Below are positions 49,976-61,622 of a stretch of 64,000 nucleotides of DNA, piece by piece. A program made the position numbers and the translations under genes. Under the pieces are notes generated by a model. It made no database searches. It was given only the letters and a program-made list of their open reading frames with translations, and was not told the origin of the DNA. Each line of letters starts with the position of its first letter. The stretch's first letter is position 1. This stretch comes from Acanthopleura granulata (Eukaryota; Mollusca; Polyplacophora; Chitonida; Chitonidae): contig JABBOT010000082.1 of the NCBI GenBank assembly GCA_016165875.1, positions 5,073,168 through 5,137,167 of the forward strand. Reading direction: 5' to 3'.

Positions 49976-51299
49976 ATACATTGTTCTATTGAAATTAAAA
50001 AAATAATTAAAAAGTGTACATTAATCTGGGTAATATACCCCATAGGAGGGTTTTATAATTTTTTTTCCGCCAACACTGGATAGCCTCCACCGAATGACGT
50101 CGTACGAGAATAACCTTTGCGAGCTGTCAGAGATTCCCAATCTAGTTCAGTGTTAAATTAAAGCTACCACATTGACAACAAGCATCGTCTGAAAGTTCAG
50201 AATCCGAAGTGTGGCCAGAGATGTCAGTACCATAAAGTGGAACTTCAACGTCGTCTACTTTGGGTTCAGATTTATGTGGCAGCATATCTGCCTCTGTTCT
50301 GCTAGAATCCATCTCAAAACTGATATCGTTTTGATACGAATTCCCGGGTTATTTCGTCCAGCCAGCTTTGGGTTCGCGGTCTAGGACGTCGCCCACTGAG
50401 CCTTATCGGTCGACCCATTTTGGCGGATTTGAAGTCGTTATTATGTCTCTCAGAAGTCTTCTCGGTAATTTACTGCGCAAACAGGTTAGAACTAGCGGCA
50501 AAATCAGGACACTAAGCCGTTAACTTAAACTATGGCCACCTCGAAGCCTTTTTCTATCCATAGTTTTATCCCCATTGTAAAAATCCATATAATTTTATGT
50601 TTTTTTAAAACTTCTCTCTACTCTCTTTTAATCAATATATATATTGGGAACTTTATTGCATTGCCAAATTAAGCATGTAACGAGAACATGCAAGACCAAC
50701 CAATAAAACATGATCATTATATCTGTTGGTCCTTTCATTTGTTATGTTTCATACAGATCTTGATAAAACTCTTAAGGGCTTCAGGGATTAACAGAATATA
50801 TAAACTTGATCAAGTCTCAGTTAACTTATTGGAAAGGCATTTGAGACGTTATAAACTGATCAGAATAATATTGATGAAGCAATTTTGAATTGTGGCTCTA
50901 CGCCTGATGGTATTCCCTGTGTGGTGAAGCCTTATCTTATGCTTTCAATATTTCAGCAGCTCACTGAATGTAACATCCGGATTAAATAAATCAGTTCAGA
51001 TGAACAATAGTTGGGCGTATCTAGTCATGATGGATGAATGCTGTTTAGGTTTGTGAATGTCTTCACACAAGCGTGCTTAATAGCTTTGCTAATGAATTGG
51101 CTTTTTTAAATGGCACTGTCTCAACTCTACTATTGATCGCCCCAGGACAGATACCGTGGTATTTTTATCTAACTTTAGCAGATCTGTTTTCTGTCACATA
51201 AGCAGTTATTAATGAGCTATTAAAGATAGGAGAGTAGAATTCGAAATGACACTTTACGGTAAGATATTTTTCGCATAGGAGACAATGCAAGATTTCATA
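49976..51299. other. Gene-free AT-rich stretch
   Basis: No gene recognised, apart from the 3'-flank-like segment near 50685-50755 mentioned under copy D. Confidence 0.45.
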
Positions 51300-51720
51300 C
51301 ATGCATTACGGGAGATCATTTCCCAACAATCACACAGTGGTCGCTGTTCTGGTTTTACTCTCAGTGGTGTAGCGTTTTATTTTGTAAAGATGCAAAAACC
51401 AGGATTCCGCTGGTGGACTAGGTATCACTTTGTGAAGTGTTTACGTCATGATCACAACACAGCAATTGGGTAATTTTAGACCATTTACGCGTAATATATG
51501 GTAATTAATATCAGTTTTTACCTTATTCCTTCCTAAACAACAGTGATAGGGAGCGTGTAAGTTTCTACTGTTCATGTATTTATATTAACAGAATAAAACT
51601 CCAAATGAGATAAATTTACAAGGGGCCTTACTTCACAGGTTCACCACTTGGCAATTGTCACGCTGTCCTCACTGCTTTCACTGTTTGCGTTAAAGCCTTT
51701 ATATTTTACAGACAGTATTG
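51300..51720 (+). repeat. Dispersed repeat, copies 3 and 4 in tandem
   Basis: CAACAATCACACAGTGGTCG CTGTTCTGG (about 51325) and GGCAATTGTCACGCTGTCCT CACTG (about 51650) are two related units about 320 bp apart; the intervening ACACAGCAATTGGGTAATTT TAGACC matches 31995. Confidence 0.55.
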
Positions 51721-53524
51721 CGCCAGTACAGACTCACATAATTGACAAAGTAACCGTTCGAACTGTTATTTGTAGTGAAATTATCCGTGTGTACATTTAT
51801 GGGACCGATGCTGGGCGCTACAGTAACGTAGCCTACGCAGGCGACCAGTTAGCTGTGCCTACTGCAGAGCCCTCGGTGCTCTCAAAGTACTGAGTGCAAG
51901 ATCTTCGGAGTAACGTTGAGCTACCTCTTCATAATACACAGTGTGCCTTATTTTCTTCTACAAATTTTAAACCAGTACCGATTGTTGTTTTGGCGTGACG
52001 GACTATAAAAATTGAGGTTTTTCAAAGTTACTTCAGTCTTTTAGTTATAATTTGATGGGTCAAGGAGTCACAACTGTCGCGTGAGAAAAGCTGACTTTCA
52101 TAAGCAAACCTACCATTCGGTAACGTACACTGCAGGCCTACCACTATCCTCTGCGAAGGATTTTAATGCATAGTCACGCACGAGAGCTCAGCATAGACTT
52201 AGTTTTACAGCGTCCCTTATCGTATCGGATCCATGGACATATATGAACATAACGACCTTATTATGAATGGTTATATCCGGTGAATATAGGCACGACTGTC
52301 AAAACTTTCCCCTACTGTTCCGAATTGAACCGTTGCAAACAACTGCATATGCCCAACTTGGATAACTTTAGACACAACATCTCGATATCTAGCATGAAAT
52401 AACGTCTGAAACCACCATCTAGGGTAGGCCGAGATTGCTCAGACACCGGAGTTTATATTAGAAATCACGCCTTCTCGGACTCCACAAAAGCACCTGGCTT
52501 CCCAAGTGAGGCTGGTGTAGCAATGTACAAAAACGTAATTGAGCAGGTCTGTACTGTGGTCAAGTGAGTCACAGGAGCGATAAAGGGCTGTTCTGTTTCT
52601 CAACCTGCATCAGGACTTACAATACTGTGAATGTTTAGGTTGAACTATGATTGATTAAAAGTAACCCAGATTTAGACATGTGTTACTATATTTGTCAATT
52701 TTACCGTTGCGTCTCACCCTCTCAAGGGAAGTAACTCGCCCTGAGACAGCACGTCATGTGGTTTAAATATATCCACACTTCATCTGGTCCGAGTTTGCTC
52801 GACGTGTCGTAAAATTTTGATTGGCCATAGTATGGGTCCAGAGTGCGCCCTACTTAAAAATGCAACCCCCTTGTAATTTTTACAAGGCGTTTCTGTTATA
52901 TGAACGTGAAAAATAAGCATAAATATACATGCAGGCTTATTGGTTACAGTTTAAGCGGTGTTTGGAACCACCGGCCTAAAAACTTCCCGATGTCCATGTA
53001 GGCATACTAATCCCTTCTGATCAGAGCGGAGGGAAAATGACATAAATTTATACACATGTATTTTACACTATCTCACATGTAGCCAGTAGCTTACACGTAG
53101 GCCTATGTGCGAGTGCCATTTTCAACCACCCGATATAGGGACCTACACGTAGATCCCTTTAGGCCTACACTGGAAAACACATCTTCATTGTTATTCACTA
53201 TTTCTGACTCGCTTGTTCACCAGTACTGGATAATAATGCTAATGGTGCAAGTAGACTATTAAAGAATAAAGGCAGAAACTTAAGAGTGAATAAAGTTTAT
53301 ATATTTTTTAATCATACTATTTCAACTGTCTGGTTATTTGACACTTGTTCCACTAGCCCCTGTGTTGTTATTCAACCCCCATTTTATGTAATGGACGGTC
53401 CCGTCAGTCCAGTATATAAAATAGCGATTGAATAGCAACGTAGGGCTATTGTTTCACATAAGTTTCTGTTCTAACAGGCATCCACAATTTGCTGACGTTT
53501 GCTTTGACATGTATATCGATGGAA
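51721..53524. other. Gene-free stretch
   Basis: Nothing recognised except the single foldback-family arm at 52789-52836. Confidence 0.45.
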
Positions 53525-53738
53525 ATAATCGACGTCATTTACTGACGCGACGCGAAGATTACGCCGAATATTTACGGAACGTCACGAATAGACATCATAG
53601 CAATGGACAGGTGACGTCACTGATTGTGGCGTTACTATGAACAAAGCATACGTTCTACGGGCATAGCATCGCCAAGACAGATCAATCGACCATACATAAG
53701 AGAATCGGCCTAATTCTTCGTCATTCTGTGGTATTCAG
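53525..53738 (+). promoter_or_regulatory. Gene B promoter and noncoding first exon, two CRE-type sites
   Basis: Contains CGACGTCATTT (53530-53540), GATTACGCCGAATATTTACG, GTCACGAATAG and a CRE TGACGTCA (53612-53619), all in the same order as gene A. Ends in ATTCAG|GTAAGTATG (exon end 53738). A 70-codon open frame crossing it is not kept in gene A, so the block is read as regulatory/UTR rather than coding. Confidence 0.65.
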
Positions 53739-53747
53739 GTAAGTATG

Positions 53748-53890
53748 GATTGATTTATTTATTTTATGTATTTTATGGTTTATTTGTGCTTCATGTCAAT
53801 CATGCAATTGTTCGACTGTCAGGATTATGGTGGGAGGAAACCGAGCCCAGGGAAACCCATGACCACCCACAGGTCGCTGGCAGGGCCGTC
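53748..53890 (-). repeat. SINE fragment, copy 11
   Basis: GATTTATTTATTTTATG tail-like start, then AGGATTATGGTGGGAGGAAA CCGAGCC and GACCACCCACAGGTCGCTGG. Head missing. In intron 1 of gene B. Confidence 0.7.
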
Positions 53891-54207
53891 ATACTGAACA
53901 AATGTGTGCAAGTAGTTACTGATGGGCATTCTAAGCTGAATCTCGTTGAACTGATTACAATTTGTCCTCACAAGGTGACATTCTTCATCTTAAACCATAT
54001 TTAACTAGGGAAAAATGATTGTATTTATCGATATACCTAGTGGTGAGTTTCTGGTGCACCTAAATGTCTATCTGCACAAGAAAGTTTAGTAGTTATATTC
54101 ACCCCAGAAGAGGCTGGTGATAAATAAGGAGTATATGTAAAGCATCTTGTATTATAAATACATGAATGGCGATTTGGGGCTGGGGGTGGGGTGGGGTGGG
54201 GGCGTAG

Positions 54208-54450
54208 CCAAGGGGGTTACCGCACCAGCGCGACGTTATGAACCCGTGCTTCTCACAGGTGCAGTCGATGTGAGTTTAAGTCCAGTTCATGCTGGTTTCC
54301 TCCCCGGCCGTGCGTGTGGGAAGGTCCGCTAGCAACCCCTGGGCTCTGTCCGGTTTCCTCCTACCATAATATTGGCCTTCGTAGTTATAAGCAAAATATT
54401 CTTGAGTACCCCGTAAAACACCAATGAAATAAATAAAATGAATAAATTTC
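54208..54450 (+). repeat. tRNA-derived SINE, copy 12
   Basis: Forward, nearly complete: CGTAGCCAAGGGGGTTACCG (A-box side), GTGAGTTTAAGTCC (B-box), TTGAGTACCCCGTAAAACAC and an AAATAAATAAAATGAATAAA tail. In intron 1 of gene B. Confidence 0.85.
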
Positions 54451-54623
54451 AGGCTTGATGCACACATCTAGTCGTGGCTAGGTATACAGCGTTACATGTT
54501 CGTGCATGTATATGAGTGTTTAAAAAAGTCCCCAGGTATTCAAAAAATAAGCGCAGTAAATACATATTCTATTCTCTGTGTCTAAACAATATCTCTTTCC
54601 ATTTAAGTAGAAGAACCAACATC

Positions 54624-54699
54624 ATGATCTTCCTGACATTCGTAACAATGGCGGCCTACGTATGGTATGGCATCAAACCTGCGGATGAAAACGCTGTCG
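54624..54699 (+). CDS. Gene B, first coding exon (hydrophobic N-terminus)
   Basis: Begins MIFLTFVTMAAYVWYGIKPA and adds DENAV plus one base, ending G|GTAAGC (phase 1). The acceptor CTTTCCATTTAAGTAG lies just upstream of a short UTR stretch and the ATG. The hydrophobic run of about 16 residues lacks a basic N-terminal region, so it could be a weak signal peptide or a single membrane span. Joined to 56335-56471 it gives an intact 70-residue protein. Expression is probably CRE-linked, judging from the promoter at 53.5 kb. The family is not one I recognise. Confidence 0.75.
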
Positions 54700-55474
54700 G
54701 TAAGCACGATTTAAACGTGTGTGGCTTATAAGCGTAACGGTAAATTAAGTGCTGTTATATTTTTTGTAAATTTTTCTTATGCCTTCATAGATATGCGTAA
54801 TATACATGTACATCTATAGGGTATGTCAAATTTCTGAGTAAGAGTTGCATGGTTAAAGTTGCCCAAGTGTTCTTGGAGATCTGAAGGGTTCCTTGCTTTC
54901 AAGCTTATTATATTTCATCAGGGAGCTAGGAGATATCAGCTGATATAAAAGCTGTGACGTAAATGTTGTGTATTGAGTGTCAATGTAGCATATAATGACA
55001 TAGGGACACTGTTTGAATGTTATATGTTTTAATTATAACAAGTTCAAGTGTGAACAACGCTGTAAAATATTTCCAGACCATGTGCTGTGGCGGGAGTAGG
55101 TTTCTTAATTATTTCATGTTATAAATTTACATATATACTTAAGTTACAAACAGAGCCCTAGCAGCTTACTACAGTCTCAGGTGACAACAATGTACGGCAC
55201 TTAGAACAACTACGTCACAGCCCAGACATAACGACAGCACGGTCAAATGTCAGTTTCCTCTGTCGAAGTAGTCGCTACAAAAAGTGCTTTACCGAAATAT
55301 ACATGATATTGTCCAACCTTTCTAAGAACTTAACTTAGAATATGCGCTGTGTTTCACTTAAAGTTTGCACAGCGTAATGTTAGCTCAGATTACTTGTCTT
55401 TCACCAGTATGCCGTGCATATCTGTACGTCACACTGTCCAATTTATGATCACACACGCGGGAATGTTCGTCAGT

Positions 55475-55565
55475 AGCCTGTCAAAGGTCGGTGGTTTAAC
55501 CCGAATACGTCGGTTTCCTCCACGTCTGAGACTGATCACCATCGTATAAGTGAAAAAATTCAGAG
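55475..55565 (+). repeat. SINE-related fragment, second family
   Basis: GTCAAAGGTCGGTGGTTTAA, CGGTTTCCTCCACGTCTGAG, CACCATCGTATAAGTGAAAA AATTC. In intron 2 of gene B. Confidence 0.6.
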
Positions 55566-56334
55566 CACACAACAATCCGATATATATAAAGAAATGTAGT
55601 TTAATGATTGGAATGTTTAGCTGGCCGGTGACATCTGTGGTGACGTTGACGCAATGAATCCATTATCAGCAAAAGATACTGTAGCAAGTGAACACTATCC
55701 AACGCGTAAAATAACTATCAAAACGCAACCTGTGACGTCACTTGAGCTGAAGGTTACTTTTTAGAAAAATAACCGAAGACAGGCAAGAATTAAAGTAAAA
55801 TAAAAGAGTTTGCCGCTAATCTCATTGTACCTGATGAAATATTACCAAATAGATTCCTCCTAATGACGTTGCATTTTCCATGGAAACAACAATATAACAT
55901 TTCTCCACTGATCTCCTCTTAAATCATCCTTGTCTGGCTTGAATTAGTGAGGTTCACATAGACTCCTCATTGAAATATTCACAATTTTTTTCAATAGCTT
56001 ACAAAACAGTGGGATGCTGTTTATTCCGCATCATTGAAGGTGTTTTACCAGAAGTGCATGCACATGGTTTAGTAAAAAGTATTAAAATTTACGGAGTAGG
56101 CGTGTCAACATTATAAGTTACCACTAACAAAAACACTGATCTAGTGTTCTAGATGGCAGGTACATTGAAACGTAACGTAGGTTTTAGGAATGCTAGTGGT
56201 GTGCACCTGACTGCATGAGTTTCTGTAACTAACTTCAGTAAATTTCCATGTAAGGCCCTATTGTAGAGGTAAATCTATAGTGTACGTCTGCATAGAAGTG
56301 GATTTCACGTGTTCCGTATGCATTGTTGTCACAG

Positions 56335-56471
56335 GTCACGGGAATTCAACATCCAGCAACATGAGTTCGCCCTCTGGCGGCAGACGCCCGGCAGAAGCGG
56401 CCAAAGGGGACAAACCGAAAGCGAAGCGGTATACCTACTGCGGGATGAGAAAGGGTTTCCTCCTGGGATAA
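56335..56471 (+). CDS. Gene B, last coding exon (KR-YTYCGMRKGFLLG C-terminus)
   Basis: Acceptor GCATTGTTGTCACAG; two bases complete the Gly codon begun at 54699, then 44 codons to TAA. The linker part is Ser/Gly/Lys-rich and hydrophilic (HGNSTSSNMSSPSGGRRP and onward); the end is KPKAKR-YTYCGMRKGFLLG. One Cys. Two readings: (a) a secreted prohormone, with signal peptide, cleavage after Lys-Arg, and a 12-residue peptide amidated through the final Gly; (b) a single-pass micropeptide with a conserved tail. The Lys-Arg is not kept in gene A, which weakens (a). Phases match perfectly, so the gene looks functional. Confidence 0.75.
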
Positions 56472-57060
56472 GACTACCCATATTATTCAAGGCCTTGCAA
56501 ACAAATACGATCACCATCTCTGCTGAAGGTCTTTTATTTGTTTCATTGTTCATATTTTTTATTTAGATCGTAACTGTATGTCGCACTACCGCCACACAGC
56601 AAATATCAATATTTTGTTTTTTCTTATGTCCGACTTGTTACTGATCAGACATTTCCGTTTCTCCGTTTCGACATTTACGTGCATCTCCGCTCCTTTCACA
56701 AGAATTGGTTAAAAAATGTTTCGGACATTAAAATTGAAAATAATGACAGTTTTTACTGATATGCATAGCTACAGGAAACTAAATTATTTCATGCCACATA
56801 GCTCAAATCTTTATCTCAGTAATCTGCCCAAACATGCCAAATGCCCGGATGATGTGTTCGCTGTGAAGTGTAAAATGTTGTCATGTCCAGAAAAGGAGAA
56901 TGGTGTTGAACAGTTTGGATCCACGAAGCACCGTTGGTGATATCATCGATGGCTATCACTGGGTAATGCTGCTGAATAACTGATATATTGCACTTCTGTT
57001 CGGCCTATAACCGAACAAATCACGATTTTCTGTGTATATAGTCATGATCTGTCGTGTGTG

Positions 57061-58130
57061 GAACATTTTTAGTGCCTGTAGAACATCATCATGTACTTAA
57101 AGCAGACACGTCATCATGCTCATCCAGGGTGAAATTTACCTACAAAACATCCACGTCGCCTACTAAGCACCCGTTATGCATCTTGACTTCAAGTCATCTT
57201 CGTCGCCCAAGGAACATCACAGATCTACATTGCCGGCATAAATACTTGTCGCTTGTAGAACGTTGTGATGTACTTTGCCTGGAAAACAGCTTCGTCCTTT
57301 CTGGAACGCCCAGTGTGTACAAAAACATCAAAAAAATGTCATTGCCTGAAAAGCATCGTTGCCTGTGGATCTTTTGGATTTTCATAAGTTCCCTCCAAAA
57401 CGTCTTCGTCGTCTGTGAATCTTCCCTTAAGTACTTCGCCTGCAAATGGTCTTCGTCGCTTATAAAACATCCGTTGTGTACTTTGCCTGCAAAACAACCT
57501 CGTCGCCTGGTGGAAAAGCCCTTATACACTTTGTCTGTAAAACATCTTCGTCCCCTATAGAACATCCAATGATCACTCTGCCTGTAAGATACCAACATCG
57601 CTTGCTAAATGTCCCTTCAGTGCATCTCTTAAGTCTGTCACTACTTTGCACACAAAAAGTTCATGGAACTATGGAACATTCCTTAAGTGCTTCGCCTCAA
57701 AAACTCTTCGTCGCCCTTGGATCATTGCATATGTGATCTTCGTCCCTGCATGTCCTTGATAGGATTTGCCGGAAAATTTATCGTCTCTGAAGCAACCCTG
57801 AAGTCGTGGAGCACCCAATGTGTATTTTGCATGCAACACACCAACATTGCTTACAGAATATCTCTTCGGTACATTGCCTGAATATCATCCTAATTGCCCG
57901 CTGGAAAATCTCTTAACTACTAAACGTTGACGTCGCCTGCGGAACAGCTATGATGTATTTAACCTGTTAAATATCTTGTTCGTCTACATTGCCTCCAAAA
58001 CATCTTCGTCGTCTGTGGAATGTCCCTGATGTGCCTTAGCGGAAAATATGCACGTTGCCTGCTGAACATGTCTACGTTTTGGCCTGCAAAGCATCTTCGT
58101 AGCCAGTGATAACATCCTCGCCGCTAGCGT
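57061..58130. repeat. Degenerate ~48-bp minisatellite (about 22 units)
   Basis: Units look like CTTCGTCGCCTGTAGAACAT CC, then GTGTACTTTGCCTGCAAAAC A, with 47-48 bp period and much divergence. Open frames up to 168 codons on plus (57054-57560) and 134 on minus (57598-57194) result from the period being close to a multiple of three. Old relative to the 43.2-kb array. Confidence 0.8.
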
Positions 58131-60461
58131 TACTTCTGGGGGAGTCAACGGATCATCGGAAACTACTTGCCTTGGAACATATTTCTTCTCTGGAAGTATG
58201 AAAAGTTCACTAATATACAATAAATGGCGCTCCTGTGTAAGTGTGCCATAGATTGTCGCCTAATGGAGTAGAATTTCTACGCCAAATTCAAATTGGTCGA
58301 AAATTTGTCCTGGGATATCAATATCATACATGATGTCAAGAGACACTCCCACGCCGTCTAATACACTTCACATTGTGGCAACATCCGGGCTTTTTATATT
58401 TTTTTCCCTATATATACAATTTCCATCTCGTCCTATAAAATCGACACTGGGTGTGTGTAGAGAGAAAGTATGACAGAGAAATTATCGTACATATTTTTCT
58501 CCGTATTAATGTTTTAGTACATCTTACATTCTGTTATACCACTCGTTGCTTTGACTTATCTGATTTTTATATACATCTAAGCATGATATGAAAATTCCAC
58601 AAAACATTTTGTTTTAAATTTTATAAATATTCTACTGGATAGTCAAATAGTTTGATAACTAAGCTTCAATAAACCTAATGGCGGTTAATACATTTAGTTT
58701 GTTCTGTTATTAATTTCCGTCTTATTTTCTAAGTCGAACTATTGCATATGCGAGGAACTCATCTCTCTACATTACCAATCCCTTTTGAAGATAACTACAT
58801 GCATAAGAGGAAAATCTAATGATTAGAAGATCTTACGATGTGGTACACGCTGTGGGCCGTTGGCATAGAACTTTGCTGCCGGCCTCTCGGCGTTGTCTAG
58901 GAGATCAATATTTCATACGTTTTCTCTCCCCCTGTCCAGCTCTGTTGAATGTGACTTAAGTAGTTCTCAGACCATTCCTCAATATGCATATGCCAGTTTG
59001 TCTATATACACATCGTGTCTGGTAGGCTTCACACGTTCTGTTAATTCTCTGGCATTTTGGCGTTATCACTCAGCAAAGAAAGTCGCCTTCCTGAGAATTC
59101 CGTCTAGGCCAATGCTAAATGAGAAGAAGTGACTGTCAAACCTGCCCCCAGAGTGTTGTTATGCATATTCAGCGTACATTTGTGCAACAAGTCCGTCAAT
59201 AGATGCTCGAAGTCTTCAGACAAATTTGAGAGAATCTAGGCCTCGAAACCGACCAGCTGTATACCAGCCATCAGCCAAAATCGGCATTCCGTGTCTATAA
59301 CCGCAAGGTCAGTTTCCAAAAACGACAAATAACACAAAACCACCAAAGAATCCATGCAAAGAGAAGCAATCAGCAGTTTTCAACGACAAAGAAAAAGACG
59401 CAATGATTATTCTAGGCGGATGAATAAAATCAGTTTTCCAAATTTTAGTATATATATGGTGTCGATAATCAAGTATGTATCTAAGTTGCGTTTTGACTGC
59501 AACTTTTCATGTATCCAACGTGGTGATCACACTCAACGCGATGAGCACACGGCCTCTAGCCCCGGGTTAAACGGAATTAGACACAGTAATAAAGCACATA
59601 AAAGTTCTCTCCTTCAGTAATTAATTTTTACCCAATCATACAGAAACTGTGCAGCTGTATGGTTTGGGGAGTCTGTTGAAGTCTTCGTGATCATAACTCT
59701 GCTATCTGAGAGCACCTTCTGGGATCTGAAAGCGACCTTAACACGAACTCATCCGCATACCCTTTATTTTCGGGTTCCTCTTTAAACTTGAATTTGACAC
59801 GAAAACAGCAAACCTGAATCTCTGTATTGGTGTAAAAATTTGAATTTGAATTCTGATCGGAAATCTCATCGTGCAGCGGTCCATAAATTCAGGTTACGCG
59901 ATAGACAAAAAGTGAAAATTGCACTATGATTCAGTTGTTTCATTCTCTTCTCAGCTTGATCTTGGTCAAACAGACCGATAGAACTCTCAGCATCGAACTT
60001 TATCCATGAACCCTGTCAATATTTCACCGCGATCATATTACCGTGCCGATGTATGATCACACTCTAAAAAACAGTCGACAATTCTACATTCGCTGGGATG
60101 CTCAAACCTGATTGTATTTACAGGCAATTGTGCTTTTACTTTATATTTTGAATCCCCAAAGGACATTGAAAGTAGGATAACTAAGCTACTCGAATTGCCT
60201 GTTGGGGTTTTGGATTGGTCAAATGTAAGTGGCAGATTTAGTCTTTGCTATTCAAGAAAAATTGCTGCGTTGAGAACTGCGTATACATTTATTCTTTTGA
60301 AGTAGACAGTGATGCCCTTATCCCACTTCTCTCCAACCAGAAAATACTTGAGAGGTGAAACTGTATCGACGTATTTAACATTTGATTAATGTCTTACTAC
60401 ATCCTACTAAAGAATAAAACTTCAGCTTTGACGAGTGTGAGAATAATTTTTTCATTCCATT
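58131..60461. other. Gene-free AT-rich stretch
   Basis: Nothing recognised on either strand. Confidence 0.45.
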
Positions 60462-60548
60462 AGTGTTTTGCACCTTACTCAAGAATACTTTATTTCTATG
60501 TCGGCGGCCAACATTATGATGTGAGCAAATCGGGCAGAGCCTTGGTTA
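60462..60548 (-). repeat. SINE fragment, copy 13
   Basis: TAGTGTTTTGCACCTTACTC AAGAATACTTTATTTCTATG, then TCGGCGGCCAACATTATGAT. Only the 3' part remains. Confidence 0.7.
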
Positions 60549-60720
60549 TGAGAATTACGGCTGTTCCGGAGGTTTTCTGATATAAATGGAATGATACAGG
60601 ATGTGTTAGCATCCATTTGAATTCATCACACAAATTTTACCGTCGTGCAGCACTGGAACTTGGTAATGTATCATATTACTCGTTTTAATGTGCCCTTTGT
60701 GGGAAACCCTGTCTTGAGCT

Positions 60721-60801
60721 CTAGCGGGCTTACCCGTGGATTATTATCTATAGAAGCTATGTTAACCTCTCCAGATAATAATCTATGGGTAAGCCCACTG
60801 G
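60721..60801. other. Long hairpin: 29-bp stem, 23-nt loop
   Basis: Arms 60721-60749 and 60773-60801 pair at 25 of 29 positions. As a plus-strand RNA, three of the four remaining pairs are G-U and one is C-A. Core: GGGCTTACCC and GGGTAAGCCC, with GATTATTATCT and AGATAATAATC. It could be a foldback element relic or a pre-miRNA-like structure. Confidence 0.8.
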
Positions 60802-61344
60802 ACCTACTGAGTCTTATACTTCTAAACGAACCAGTCCACGTTTTCATGACAGCCTCCAGAATCACGGTCAGAATAAATCCAGAAACACTGCTTGTGAAGT
60901 GGAAATCAGAGCATTTTGTACATTTATGTATTTCTGATTGGTACACCGTAGTCATTTGATGTACTCAAGTCTAAATGTTCCAGTACGTTGAAGTCCGTCT
61001 TCCCTTCACAGGCAAACTATCGGCGGGGAAACTTAACACAGTAAGTGGTCGTCAGTCATATAATTCCATCGACATTTCGTGGCATTTCATGGATTTGGGT
61101 TCCTACGTTGCATACTAGACAAAATCGCGTTACATTGAATGTCGTGAAGCATATACATGTGTATTAGACAACCTTAGAAAATCACACTACATGAACACGT
61201 CATTAGCAACATGCCCAAGCTTTGGTCTTATGTGCACGATGATGTACCGGTAAGCCTGCTCGGTTGTGTAAGAGTCAAGAGTAGATGGCACTGAGGTGTC
61301 TGGGTTTAGCTTCCCATTGTATGATTTTTTCCCCAATTTGATTT

Positions 61345-61455
61345 TTGCCTGATTGCCATGTGGTGGCAGTTACTTTCTCGGTTGGAGGAAACCGGAGTGC
61401 TGGTCTAAACCATTGACCTTTGGCAAGTTATGGACAGACTTTCTGATGAGGGGCG
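61345..61455 (-). repeat. SINE-related fragment, second family
   Basis: On minus: TGCCAAAGGTCAATGGTTTA, CACTCCGGTTTCCTCCAACC; same pattern as 22760-22855. Confidence 0.5.
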
Positions 61456-61527
61456 TAGACTTGCACGCCACAATGGTGGGCAACTGTGCACAGGGCCCTA
61501 TTAATAAAGATTTATAAATTTACTTTT

Positions 61528-61622
61528 TTGCTTTTGTACGCCGTACTCAAGACGGCGAGTCCGGTGGAAACCCACGACCATCAGCAGGTTGTTAGCAGGC
61601 CTTCCCACATACAGCACGGCTT
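61528..61622 (-). repeat. SINE fragment, copy 14 (internally deleted)
   Basis: GTACGCCGTACTCAAGACGG joined to CCGGTGGAAACCCACGACCA TCAGCAGG; the central body is deleted. Confidence 0.7.

Noticed and set aside
53428..53640. 70-codon frame across the gene B promoter
   Set aside because: The homologous gene A block has stops in this frame, while CRE and TATA-like motifs are kept; regulatory reading is better.
56335..56471. Firm call as a neuropeptide precursor
   Set aside because: The Lys-Arg site before YTYCG is absent in gene A and the hydrophobic N-terminus is short, so this stays a hypothesis.
57054..57560. 168-codon frame as a gene
   Set aside because: Lies within the degenerate ~48-bp tandem repeat and both strands are open, so the repeat period explains it.
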